The position numbers were made by a program, and so were the translations under genes. From positions 1-64,000 of the forward strand of contig CANQXE010000005.1 of assembly GCA_947627725.1 (NCBI GenBank): a stretch of DNA of 64,000 bases. Direction: 5' to 3'. The notes beneath the pieces were generated by a model. It was not told the origin of the DNA, searched no databases, and saw only the letters and a program-made list of their open reading frames with translations. Below, piece after piece: positions 15,267-24,088 of this stretch; position 1 is the stretch's first letter; every line of letters begins with the position of its first letter. Source of the DNA: an uncultured Clostridia bacterium (GTDB lineage: Bacteria; Bacillota; Clostridia; Oscillospirales; Acutalibacteraceae).

Positions 15267-17139
15267 ATGCAATTATTATTTCAAAAAGGTAATAGAATCA
15301 TATTCCCATTAGGGAAAGAAAACCCATTATATAATTACAATGGCGATAAATCAAATATTGATAGATTTATATTAAATAAATTAAATCTCACTGTAGTTTC
15401 AACTATACAAAAAAATATTTTACAATTCTTATAATTGCTGATAATAGTCAAAGATTTGAATCATTAACTATCAATTTATTTATTAAAAGTTTGGATAATC
15501 AAAATGTTTTTGACAAAGAACTAAATGCGGAATTGTTGAAATATCTAAACGAACAAAAAGATAACAGTAATATAAAGCTATTATTTGGTATTAGAGATGG
15601 TAATGTTGTTTCAATTAATGATATATCGGAAAATGAGCGAGGTTTGAAATGTAAATGTTATTGTCCTGGTTGTGGTGAGCCTTTACAGGCTCGATTAGGT
15701 AAGGTTAAACAAAAACACTTTGCTCATAACAACGCAAATTGTAATCTTGCTTCTGCTCAACAAAGTGCTTTGCATTTGTTGGCAAAAGAGATATTACAGC
15801 AGGAAAATAAAATGGCATTTCCTGAATTATCAATAAGAACAGAAGATATTCCAGAATGTGCTAATTATGAATATATTAGTGGCTTTGAAAATCCAAAGTA
15901 TATACATATTAAATCTAACACGATTGATTTTGATAAAGTAATTCTCGAACGTAAAATTTCAGATGTAGTGCCAGACATAATCGTAGAAAAGAATGGAAAA
16001 CAATGTTTGGTTGAAATAGCAGTCACACATTATATTGATGACATAAAAAAAGAAAAAATTAAATCAATAGGACTACCTGTCGTTGAAATTGATCTCGGAC
16101 CTATTTCTAATGAATTATTAAGTGCTGATTCTTTAAGAAATTTGATTGTTTATGGTACAGAAAATAAAAAATGGCGTTACCATCCGGAATATAGTAAAGC
16201 CTATTTAATCGCATCTGATAGATTTAATGAAGAATACAATCGAATTATCGACAATATGAAAAAAAGCGTATTCAAAAAGAACAAAAATCAGAAAAAGCAA
16301 ATGAGTTAGTAAAAAAACTTCTCAAAGATAACAATTATCAAGAATGTGTTACAAGATTAAGAAGTGATAAAGAATTTAATCAAAAATATTCTTTGTTACA
16401 AATGTCTAAGTGTGATGATGTAATACCATTCTTTATTGATATACCGATATCGTTTGAAATGGTATTTAATTGCGACAGAAGGATATGGCAATCAGAGCTA
16501 TTTGAACAATTTATATATAATAGAAATTCTAAAAATGGAGTTACACAAATTACTGTTGCTAAAATAAAATGCTGGGCTGAAAAATATGCAAAATTATTTA
16601 AAATTACCGATGATTTAAATGGGAATGCATTCTTTTGGAAAAACAACAAAATGAAAAACCGAGATTTATTGTTTGAAGTAATTAGAACATATGTTAATTA
16701 TTTAGCTTATATTGGTTTTGTAAAGAAGTCAGATTGCTATAACTATAATGTAATTTCTCCACATACAATTATTCCTAAGTATAATGGGAATTCTATGTTG
16801 CTTCAGGGCGCCATAGAAGAAATATATGTAAACCCTGCTGTCGATGATGAAATACAATCAATTTTAACACCAGGCAAACATATTACGAATAAATATTATA
16901 GTAAATCATTAAGTCCTCAAAAAAGAATACAATGGCAACAGAATATAAATTATAGTATTCAGTATAAAAAGGGGCAAGAAGAAGTAATCAATTATGATGA
17001 TTTTCCAAATTGTTTATTGATAGATTCTTTTGGGCATAGCTGGGCACTTTGTAAATTCTGTGGAAAACTCGCACGTGATAATGAATTGGTATATCAAAAT
17101 GGAAATGAAGGAATATGTCGTGATTGCAATAATACATAA
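15267..17139 (+). pseudogene. CoiA-like nuclease gene with two -1 shifts at A7 tracts
   Basis: Three consecutive frames join into one product. Frame one is 15267-15434; a -1 shift at A7 15409-15415 leads to the frame ending at 16309; a second -1 shift at A7 16259-16265 leads to the frame ending at 17139. The middle part is CoiA-like: a Cys-rich zinc segment with CPGCGEPLQARLGKVKQKHF and HLLAKEIL, then PDIIVEKNGKQCLVEIAVTH, a PD-(D/E)xK nuclease core. The C-terminus carries CKFCGKLARDNELVYQNG and CRDCNN, another zinc finger. CoiA proteins act in competence, and distant relatives occur in mobile islands. Both lesions are one-base contractions of A tracts; decay, slippage-dependent expression or assembly error are all possible. 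Confidence 0.7.
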
Positions 17140-17199
17140 GTGATTTGAAAAAAAAGTTTGTGTATAGATTATAATATCACCAAGGTGACGTTACCGTCA

Positions 17200-17250
17200 G
17201 GTTCATATCGGCGTGAGTCGGTGAGGGTTCAAGTCCCTTCTTCTGCACCA
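17200..17250 (+). pseudogene. tRNA-Leu-like 3' fragment with CCA
   Basis: A complete T arm, GAGGG-TTCAAGT-CCCTT (17223-17239), is followed by an acceptor 3' strand CTTCTGC, discriminator A and an encoded CCA (17248-17250). Before it is a long variable arm (CGGC-GTGA-GTCG, about 17208-17219), as in type II tRNAs such as tRNA-Leu. The matching 5' strand GCAGAAG is absent from the 90 bases upstream, so the tRNA is not complete. This is the expected attachment-site remnant of an element integrated in a tRNA gene; the island would lie to the left. Confidence 0.6.
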
Positions 17251-17251
17251 C

Positions 17252-17288
17252 AAAAGAGCAAGTTTTCGACTTGCTCTTTTGCTTTTTG
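17252..17288 (+). terminator. rho-independent terminator after the tRNA fragment
   Basis: AAAAGAGCAAGT pairs with ACTTGCTCTTTT across TTTCG, followed by GCTTTTTG. It begins two bases after the encoded CCA and was probably the original terminator of the tRNA gene. Confidence 0.85.
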
Positions 17289-17433
17289 TTATACTTTTTT
17301 AGGATCAAGATACTAAATTCAATACTTGTACTTTATAAAATTTAATATGTTTTTTTCTATATAGAAACAGAAAAAATAAATGAATGATGTAAAACATATT
17401 TTTGCCGTAATATTTGAAATTTTTACAAAACTA

Positions 17434-17462
17434 TTGACAAGCTCAAAAATTAAGAATTAAAT
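17434..17462 (+). promoter_or_regulatory. promoter for the sigma/anti-sigma pair
   Basis: TTGACA (17434-17439) and TTAAAT (17457-17462) are 17 bases apart, about 60 bases before ATG 17524. The -10 is weak, so control by an activator or by the encoded sigma factor itself is possible. Confidence 0.45.
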
Positions 17463-17523
17463 AGAATTGAAAAAGTTTATAATCCTTGTTAAATGTGTAC
17501 TGTTTAATAAGTTAGGAGAACAT

Positions 17524-18060
17524 ATGTTAGCATTTTATATGTCATTCATCGATAATGAAGATGATAGAGCAAAATTTGAAATCATATATCATACATACAG
17601 AAAAAGAATGGTGCTGATGGCTGAATCGGTTCTTCATAACAAGCAAGACGCCGAAGATGTTGTACATGATACATTTATAAAAATTGCTCGTAATATGAAC
17701 TCTATTGATGATCCTGAATCAGAAAAGACCTTGTCATATGTTATTAAAGCAGTTAAGAATACAGCAATTAATCTTCTTAATAAGAATGAAAGAAGAAATA
17801 ATCTGATAGAGCTTGATGATGTTGAAAATATGCCTGATGAACAATTTCTTGAAAAATTAAAAATAAATGAAAATTATAAAGAAATTGTAAATGCAATACG
17901 AAAGTTAAACGATACATACAGAGATGTAATGTTTTATCATTTTGTTAAAGATATGAAAATAAACGAAATTGCTGATTTACTCGGAAGGAAAAAATCAACA
18001 GTAAAGCAACAATTAGTTCGCGGTAAGAAAATTTTAATTGAAAAATTAGATGAAAAATAA
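17524..18060 (+). CDS. ECF-type RNA polymerase sigma factor
   Basis: A 178-residue sigma-70 family protein with only regions 2 and 4. Region 2 covers residues about 12-85, including the core-binding QDAEDVVHDTFIKIARNM. Region 4 is at about 125-175, with helix-turn-helix KINEIADLLGRKKSTVKQQLVRGKK written across two helices. It would redirect polymerase to a small regulon. ATG 17524 is chosen over an upstream TTG (17467) because TTAGGAGAACAT lies just before it. The next gene overlaps it by 11 bases and encodes a membrane protein, the usual layout of sigma/anti-sigma pairs. Confidence 0.85.
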   Translation: MLAFYMSFIDNEDDRAKFEIIYHTYRKRMVLMAESVLHNKQDAEDVVHDTFIKIARNMNSIDDPESEKTLSYVIKAVKNTAINLLNKNERRNNLIELDDVENMPDEQFLEKLKINENYKEIVNAIRKLNDTYRDVMFYHFVKDMKINEIADLLGRKKSTVKQQLVRGKKILIEKLDEK

Positions 18061-18730
18061 GGTGAGTGTTTTGGAAGATAGTAGAGAGCTTTTTGTGAAG
18101 GCTTTTATGGAAGCTGAAAGAATAGATAATTCAAATCTGAAAAATGAAGAAGAGATTGAATGGGATTTTTCCAAAAAATTTGAAAGCTCAATGAACAAGC
18201 TTATTAAAAGGAATAATCATATAAAACTTTCAACAAGAAGAAATATCAAAAAAGGATTACTTATAGTTGCTATTGTTACAATAGTTGCATTTACAGGTTT
18301 AATGAGCGTATCAGCAACAAGAACACCATTCATAGAATTTATTAAAAAGACATTCCCTCAATTTAATGAAATAACATTAAGTGAGGAATCAACACCGCCT
18401 GTTGACAAAATTGAAACAGAATATACATTAACTAATTTGCCTGAAGGATTTGAAATAAAAGAGTATCAAAAAGATGATTTAGGAGTATTTGTAATTTGGA
18501 GAAATGATAACAATGAAGAAATTGTATTTGGACAGGATCTATTGGATTCAAATTTTACTATTGATACTGAACATGGATATGAAGAGTTATATATAAATGG
18601 TTACAAAGCTTACTATTATGCATCTCAATTGAAATGGACCGATGGTGTTTATTGGTTTACATTAGGCATTACTAATGGTAACAAAAGCGAACTTTTAAAA
18701 CTATCAAAAAATATTTCCGTAAAAAAATAA
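18050..18730 (+). CDS. DUF4367-type membrane protein, probable anti-sigma factor
   Basis: A 226-residue protein. Residues 1-66 are cytosolic and would contact the sigma factor, 69-86 form a membrane span (GLLIVAIVTIVAFTGLMS), and 100-226 are outside. The outer domain fits DUF4367 (YTLTNLPEGFEIKEY, IVFGQDLLDSNFTIDTE, then GYKAYYYASQLKWTDG). The ATG lies inside the sigma-factor gene, with the two frames overlapping, so translation is probably coupled; GTG 18062 is an alternative start. The pairing and topology suggest that an outside signal releases the sigma factor. The signal is unknown. The secreted S8 protease gene downstream is a candidate target. Confidence 0.75.
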   Translation: MKNKVSVLEDSRELFVKAFMEAERIDNSNLKNEEEIEWDFSKKFESSMNKLIKRNNHIKLSTRRNIKKGLLIVAIVTIVAFTGLMSVSATRTPFIEFIKKTFPQFNEITLSEESTPPVDKIETEYTLTNLPEGFEIKEYQKDDLGVFVIWRNDNNEEIVFGQDLLDSNFTIDTEHGYEELYINGYKAYYYASQLKWTDGVYWFTLGITNGNKSELLKLSKNISVKK

Positions 18731-18862
18731 ATATTTTTGTAACACTTTTCCTCCTTTTTACTGTTGTATGTTATGAAGGCATATATAATTTCTTTTTTCA
18801 TTTGTTTAGTGATTTTTGTGCGGTGCGAAATCAAAAAATCTTATTAATTCAGGGGTGATATT

Positions 18863-21800
18863 ATGAAAAAACTGATAAGCATAATCACATCAATGATGAT
18901 ACTTGTGTCATCATTAAGTATCGCCGTACCTGCCTTTGCATCAAGCGGCAGATCAATCGATGCTGTGATTGAGGATTTATCCGAATTGTATCAGGATGAG
19001 GCAGAAAGCGGAAAAGAGCTTGAGGATTCTGCTTCGTGCAGAATTATTGTTAAAGCCAATCAAAAGCCTGATACATACGGCAATGCCGAATATATCAAGG
19101 GTACGGATAAAATATATATTTATCAGTATTCAGATGTTACCTCTGCAAATGAGGCACTTGAATATTATAAATCCTTAAGCTATGTTGAATGGGCGGAAAC
19201 AGATGGAGTTATGGAAGGTCAGTCCTTGTCATACGGCAATGATATGATGGGCAGTGACGAGGCTAAGGAATATATTGTAAATAGCAATATTCCCACCGAG
19301 GAGGTTAATGTTGCTGTAATTGACTCCGGAATTAACTTTAGGCTTAATAGATTTGCTAATTCCGGGCGAGTTATCGATTCAGGCGTTAATCTGAGCAACA
19401 CGGGAACTGAAGGAACAGCGCAGCAGGATCACGGAAATTATCACGGTTCAAATATTACAAGTATTATACTTGATAACACAACAGATAATGTTAATATTAT
19501 CGGATATAAGGTTATTGACCGTGACGGAACAGGAAGTGAATCTGCCGTAGCTATGGGAATCGTTAAGGCGGTTGAAGACGGAGCAGATGTGATTAACCTG
19601 AGTTTAGGCGGTGAAGGAGCATCTCAGCTTATAATTGAAACGGTAAATGAAGCCGTTAATAGTGGAGTTATAGTTGTTGCGTCAGCAGGTAACGATGGGG
19701 ATGATGTTTCAAAATATTGCCCTGCCTTTATGGAAGAGGTGTTTACTGTAGGTGCAATAGATTATAACGGAAACAGAGCCTTTTTCTCTAATTTTGGTGA
19801 CGGAATTGACTTCGTTGCACCCGGATACAATGTTGAGGTTCAGGGCAATCGAGGATTGAGTTCAACTGAAAGTGACTATGTATCAGGTACATCTTTTTCC
19901 GCTCCGTACATCGCAGCTGCGTCTGCAATGGCTTTATCTGTTAATCCTGATTATACTCCCGAAGAGGTAAAACAAAAACTCATTGATTCCTGTGTAACGC
20001 AAAACGAAATCAATTATACAAGTCCGTATTTAAAAGAGGTTGAAATATCTGATAATAATTTTTCAAATATTGTTTTTGGAGATGAAGCTGAATCTGAAGA
20101 TTTATTTTATGGATACGGTATGCCCCAAATGCAGAAAATTGTTGGACAGGAAAATAAATGCAATTCACCAATTTTTTCCGTGTCTTCGGGGATATATCAT
20201 GATGAACTTGAATTAGAACTTACGGCAGAAAGTGACTCAAGTATATATTACACAACAGACGGTACTTATCCATCAAAAAGCGGTGGTACTCTTTATACCG
20301 AACCTATAATCATCTCATCTACAACCTCAATCAGAGCAATTGCGTATTCTGACGACAAAGTTAAAAGTATTCCATCTGCCGAAGAGTATAAAATGGAATA
20401 TTATGCAGATGAAAGTGAGTTCACAATAGATTCACGAGGATATATTACGGGATATAAAGGAAACACTCCAGAAATTGTTGTACCTGATACAATTAACGGA
20501 GTAGTTGTAAGGGGAGTAGCAAGAAATGCGTTTTTTGATGATCTTGACCCGTCTAATCCGGATATAATTGAACAATATGGAGATTTGTCTGATCACTTAC
20601 ACGGAATTGTTCTTCCTGATACTGTGATAGAAATTGAGGACAATTCGTTTTTTAGTTTTATACTTACATATTTTACGGCGCACGGATTAACAAAAGTAGG
20701 GGATTTTGCTTTAGAAGCACCATTGGTTTATCTTGACGCGCCTAATATAGAAAGTATAGGAACAGAAGGTCTTTCAACTTGCTTGTCAACAATTAATCTT
20801 CCAAAACTCAAAACGGCAGGTGACAGCGCCTTTAGGGAAAATAAATATTTAAGTTCCGTATATCTTCCTAAATTGGAAACAGTAGATCCATTAGTGTTTT
20901 ATCAATGCTATCGGCTGCAAACAGTTAATCTTCCTTCAGTAACAGAAATAAATGACGGTGCTTTCGCGCAATGCCATTGGTTAAGCGATATTAATGTTCC
21001 TAATGTTAAAATTCTTGTCGGAGAGGGAGGCGTAGTCGGTCTTAATACATATCTGTTTTATAGTTGTATAAACTTAAAAGAAATTAATATGCCTTTATTG
21101 GAAAGAACGACGGCGGATAATTGCTTTAATGACTGTATCAGCTTATCAAAGGTAAATTTTCCCAAATTAACAAATATCACCGACAATATGTTTTATTTCT
21201 GCTATAACTTAACAGATGTAAATATCCCTAATGCAACGGTAATTGATTATCAAGCCTTTAACTATACGCTCGCTCTTTCTGAGTTATTCCTGCCAAGCGT
21301 CGTTGAAATAGATGACGAAGCATTTTTAAACAGCGGTTTAGAAAGTTTAAATGCTCCTGTTTTGCGGAAATTAGGAAATAAAGTTTTTGCTGGATATAGT
21401 GAAATGTATCATATATATTTTGTTAATGAAAATTTAAACTCAATATATGCGCCTAATTTAAGTGATTTATCTGATTATGCCTTTGCATACACCGGTGGAA
21501 TTACAGAAGTCAATTTACCAAGTCTAACAACAATCGGTGAAAACGCTTTTTACGAGAGTTCGGTAAATTATTTGTATGCTTTGAATCTGCAAGCTGCAAA
21601 AAGTTTACCTGTTGCAGAAAATTCTTTAGTCGTTGTATCAGAGCCTTTTACCGAATGTTCATATGATGCGACAAATACCAATTTGACGATTCAGGGTGTT
21701 AAGGATACCTATGGTGAAGAGTATGCAAATAAGTATAATCTTGAGTTTATAGATATGGATGCTAAGGGCAGTTCAATCAGAGTAAAAGATTCAGGACTCC

Positions 21801-22177
21801 GCTTCGGATTTTCATTTTATGATACACAAGATAAAGAGGTTGAGGAATACGGCTTTGTTTACTCATATGATGAAACAAAAGGCGATTATTTAAAGGTTGA
21901 AAATGAAGGCAGTAACGAAGTCATAAAAATGATTGCAAAAAACCGTCTTTCGCATGAGGATAAAACAACAACATTCAATCTTGTGTTTACAGATATTCCA
22001 AAATTAGAGTATGACCACTTCGTCATTGCAAGAGCGTATGTAAAGATAGACGGCAAATATTATTACAGTGATATATTAAAACGCAGTTTTAATGAGGTGA
22101 AAAATGCCGTTTTAGCGGATGATGAAATAGACGATGCAACAAAAGAAAGTATTAGAAATCTATTAAAGGAGGCATAA
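18863..22177 (+). CDS. secreted S8 (subtilisin-type) protease with BspA leucine-rich repeats
   Basis: An 1104-residue secreted protein. A signal peptide ends near residue 26 (VPAFA-SSG). The S8 catalytic domain spans about 120-430 with Asp154 (VAVIDSGI), His194 (YHGSNITSII) and Ser344 (SGTSFSAP); the triad is intact. Residues about 440-505 form a chitobiase-type C-terminal fold (SIYYTTDGTYPS). About 560-900 are LRR_5/BspA-type repeats (LPKLETVD, VNLPSVTEI, INVPNV and similar). The last 120 residues form a domain with ARAYVKIDGKYYYSD, common at the ends of secreted Ruminococcaceae proteins. No sortase or dockerin signal is seen. A 35-residue peptide gene starts four bases after its stop. Confidence 0.9.
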   Translation: MKKLISIITSMMILVSSLSIAVPAFASSGRSIDAVIEDLSELYQDEAESGKELEDSASCRIIVKANQKPDTYGNAEYIKGTDKIYIYQYSDVTSANEALEYYKSLSYVEWAETDGVMEGQSLSYGNDMMGSDEAKEYIVNSNIPTEEVNVAVIDSGINFRLNRFANSGRVIDSGVNLSNTGTEGTAQQDHGNYHGSNITSIILDNTTDNVNIIGYKVIDRDGTGSESAVAMGIVKAVEDGADVINLSLGGEGASQLIIETVNEAVNSGVIVVASAGNDGDDVSKYCPAFMEEVFTVGAIDYNGNRAFFSNFGDGIDFVAPGYNVEVQGNRGLSSTESDYVSGTSFSAPYIAAASAMALSVNPDYTPEEVKQKLIDSCVTQNEINYTSPYLKEVEISDNNFSNIVFGDEAESEDLFYGYGMPQMQKIVGQENKCNSPIFSVSSGIYHDELELELTAESDSSIYYTTDGTYPSKSGGTLYTEPIIISSTTSIRAIAYSDDKVKSIPSAEEYKMEYYADESEFTIDSRGYITGYKGNTPEIVVPDTINGVVVRGVARNAFFDDLDPSNPDIIEQYGDLSDHLHGIVLPDTVIEIEDNSFFSFILTYFTAHGLTKVGDFALEAPLVYLDAPNIESIGTEGLSTCLSTINLPKLKTAGDSAFRENKYLSSVYLPKLETVDPLVFYQCYRLQTVNLPSVTEINDGAFAQCHWLSDINVPNVKILVGEGGVVGLNTYLFYSCINLKEINMPLLERTTADNCFNDCISLSKVNFPKLTNITDNMFYFCYNLTDVNIPNATVIDYQAFNYTLALSELFLPSVVEIDDEAFLNSGLESLNAPVLRKLGNKVFAGYSEMYHIYFVNENLNSIYAPNLSDLSDYAFAYTGGITEVNLPSLTTIGENAFYESSVNYLYALNLQAAKSLPVAENSLVVVSEPFTECSYDATNTNLTIQGVKDTYGEEYANKYNLEFIDMDAKGSSIRVKDSGLRFGFSFYDTQDKEVEEYGFVYSYDETKGDYLKVENEGSNEVIKMIAKNRLSHEDKTTTFNLVFTDIPKLEYDHFVIARAYVKIDGKYYYSDILKRSFNEVKNAVLADDEIDDATKESIRNLLKEA

Positions 22178-22180
22178 AAG

Positions 22181-22288
22181 ATGAAAGAAAAGTACACAAA
22201 ACCAACTGTCGAAACAGAGGAATTTCAAACCGTTGATGTTATAACAACAAGCGTAACTGATGACAATGACATTCCTTGGGGAACATAA
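22181..22288 (+). CDS. 35-residue peptide with VITTS motif
   Basis: A short gene starting four bases after the S8 protease stop, with AAAGGAGG at a good distance, so it is co-transcribed and well translated. The product begins MKEKYTKPTVETEEF and continues with DVITTS and an acidic tail ending in PWGT. The N-terminal half aligns with the 48-residue peptide at 53542: Lys-x-x-Tyr-x-x-Pro, Glu-x-Glu-x-Phe, then Val-Ile-Thr-Thr-Ser. There is no signal peptide and no cysteine. It could be a RiPP-like precursor, a protease substrate or a signalling peptide; none is proven. A hairpin follows at once. Confidence 0.7.
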   Translation: MKEKYTKPTVETEEFQTVDVITTSVTDDNDIPWGT

Positions 22289-22292
22289 TTAT

Positions 22293-22319
22293 GAACAGGA
22301 AACATTTTGTTTCCTGTTC
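22293..22319 (+). terminator. hairpin after the small peptide gene
   Basis: GAACAGGAAAC pairs perfectly with GTTTCCTGTTC around ATTTT. The T run is poor (TGTAAAG), so it may protect the transcript 3' end or only partly terminate before the next gene. Confidence 0.6.
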
Positions 22320-22353
22320 TGTAAAGATTGCCGTATAGCAAAATGGTACTAAT

Positions 22354-22767
22354 ATGAGTAAAATTATTTATTTAATTAATTGTATATTGCTGATTGTCAA
22401 TGTTTTATTGTATATTTGGTTTTCAATTTTCACAGTTTTAGGCACGTATCCCTTAGGTGAATATATAACTAAAGATGATATTGAAATTCAATTGACAACA
22501 GCATTGATTTTTGAATTTATATTTTTTATAATTTCAAAAATCATGTCCCTAAAATTAAAGATTGATTTATCATTCAATGGAAAAGAAATATTAAGTTTTG
22601 TCCCTAAAGCAGTTATTATTTCAACAGCAGTAATTGCAGGTGCCTTGATAATTTATTCGTTAATTGTAAAAATAAACTTTGAATTTGCAGTTATGATAAT
22701 TGTTATGACATTCTCAATATTGCTTGAAATCGGCATAACAAAAATGTTCAAAACTGCAATCGCATAA
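22354..22767 (+). CDS. small four-span membrane protein
   Basis: A 137-residue hydrophobic protein with four predicted spans (about 5-30, 47-64, 83-104 and 109-128). The family is not recognised. It has an ATG at 22354 without a strong ribosome binding site, and sits between the hairpin after the VITTS peptide gene and a strong terminator. It may belong to the S8 protease/peptide transcript if the hairpin leaks; an immunity-like or export-accessory role would then be possible but is only a guess. Confidence 0.6.
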   Translation: MSKIIYLINCILLIVNVLLYIWFSIFTVLGTYPLGEYITKDDIEIQLTTALIFEFIFFIISKIMSLKLKIDLSFNGKEILSFVPKAVIISTAVIAGALIIYSLIVKINFEFAVMIIVMTFSILLEIGITKMFKTAIA

Positions 22768-22806
22768 TTTTATTTGTGTTCTATGTGAAAAAATATATTA
22801 TTCAGC

Positions 22807-22849
22807 AAAAAACAACCTTGAATCAATATTGATTCAAGGTTGTTTTTTG
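22807..22849. terminator. strong bidirectional terminator
   Basis: An 18-base stem beginning AAAAAACAACCTTGAATC pairs exactly with its reverse complement around AATATT. A runs and T runs flank both sides, so it can stop transcription both ways. It marks the right edge of the AT-rich accessory region. Confidence 0.9.
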
Positions 22850-22924
22850 TATTACTATATCTATTCATTTTAATTTAAAAACATATGGTATTAGTGAGGA
22901 TAAGAATTAAGATTAGACATTGTA

Positions 22925-22953
22925 TTGACAATTAAGCAGCTATAATTTATAAT
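22925..22953 (+). promoter_or_regulatory. consensus sigma-A promoter
   Basis: TTGACA (22925-22930) and TATAAT (22948-22953) are 17 bases apart, a full match to the housekeeping consensus. It drives the epimerase-type gene at 23011. Confidence 0.8.
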
Positions 22954-23010
22954 AAAATATAGTCATAAAATGACAAATATTTATATGTTTTTTGTAACGG
23001 AGGTAATGTT

Positions 23011-24030
23011 ATGAACGTATTTATGATTGGTGGAACGGGTCTTCTCGGCTGTGAGGCTGCAACCTGTCTTATTAAAAAAGGTCACAAGGTAACATCTGTT
23101 GCTTTGCCGCCATTACCTGAGGGTGCTCCTATACCTGAGGAAATGGATATCATTTTCGGTGATATTAATAAGAAATCAGATGAAGAGCTTGAGAATATGC
23201 TCAAGGGTAACGATGTATTTATTTTTGCTGCCGGAGTTGATGAGAGAGTTGAATTTCCCGCACCGGTTATGGATTACTATTACAAATATAACATTGCGCC
23301 TCTTAAAAGAATTTTCCCGATTTGCAAAAAGGTTGGTGTTAAAAGAGCAGTAGTTCTCGGCTCATATTTTTCTTATCTCTCAAAAGCAAGACCCGATATG
23401 CGTCTTACTGAAAGAAATCCTTATTTCAAGTCAAGAATTATGCAGGAAGAGGTTTGCGAGGCATTCTGCGATGACAATTTTAGTTGCGCTGTATTAGAGC
23501 TTCCCTACATATTCGGTACTCAGCCGGGCAGAAAACCTGTATGGACTGTACTTATTGAGCAAATCGGATTTATGGACAGCTGGCCGTTTACAATGTACCC
23601 GACAGGCGGAACAACAATGCTTACCTGTCGTCAGGTAGGTCAGGCTATTGCAGGCGCAGCCGAGAGAAAGAAGGCAGGCTTTGAGGCAATTCCGATTGGT
23701 ATGTACAATATGAAATGGGATAAATTCCTTAAAATTGTTTATGACGCAAGAGGAATGTATAACAGAAAAATTGTCGGCGTATCTCCCTGGATGATGAAAA
23801 TGGGTATGATAAAGGTTGCTAAGGACTATAAGAAAAGGGGAATTGACTCCGGTATGGATCCGTTCAATCTTCCCGACATTATGGATATTGACCTTTTCTT
23901 TAATAATGTTTACACTAAAGAACTTGGTGTTGAGGAGGATGATATTGAAGCGGCAATCGCCGATTCAATCAAAGTATCAGTTGCAGCTTACAACGGTACA
24001 GTAAAGCTCCTTGAAATGAAGGGTGAATAA
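23011..24030 (+). CDS. NAD(P)-dependent epimerase/dehydratase family protein
   Basis: A 339-residue extended short-chain dehydrogenase. The N-terminal Rossmann fold has the dinucleotide motif GGTGLLG (residues 8-14), and FIFAAGVDER marks the fourth strand. The usual catalytic Tyr-x-x-x-Lys is not obvious (SYFSYLSKA is the closest), so it may be an atypical, NmrA-like or UDP-sugar-type member. Substrate unknown. AACGGAGGTAATGTT gives a strong ribosome binding site, and a consensus promoter and a perfect terminator frame it as a single-gene unit, suggesting high expression. Confidence 0.75.
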   Translation: MNVFMIGGTGLLGCEAATCLIKKGHKVTSVALPPLPEGAPIPEEMDIIFGDINKKSDEELENMLKGNDVFIFAAGVDERVEFPAPVMDYYYKYNIAPLKRIFPICKKVGVKRAVVLGSYFSYLSKARPDMRLTERNPYFKSRIMQEEVCEAFCDDNFSCAVLELPYIFGTQPGRKPVWTVLIEQIGFMDSWPFTMYPTGGTTMLTCRQVGQAIAGAAERKKAGFEAIPIGMYNMKWDKFLKIVYDARGMYNRKIVGVSPWMMKMGMIKVAKDYKKRGIDSGMDPFNLPDIMDIDLFFNNVYTKELGVEEDDIEAAIADSIKVSVAAYNGTVKLLEMKGE

Positions 24031-24040
24031 AATCATATAT

Positions 24041-24077
24041 AAAAGCGGTAAAAGAGATTTTCTTTTACCGCTTTTTA
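24041..24077 (+). terminator. rho-independent terminator
   Basis: AAAAGCGGTAAAAGA pairs over 15 bases with its complement around GATTT, ending in a T run. It lies between convergent genes. Confidence 0.9.
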
Positions 24078-24088
24078 TGTTAAATATA

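Noticed and set aside
1612-17250. Simple attL/attR pair bounding one island
   Set aside because: The two tRNA fragments come from different tRNAs (Gln-like and Leu-like) and share only the general T-arm pattern, so they cannot be the two ends of one integration event.
17161-17250. A complete tRNA-Leu gene
   Set aside because: No strand complementary to CTTCTGC and no D arm or anticodon arm can be found in the upstream 90 bases.
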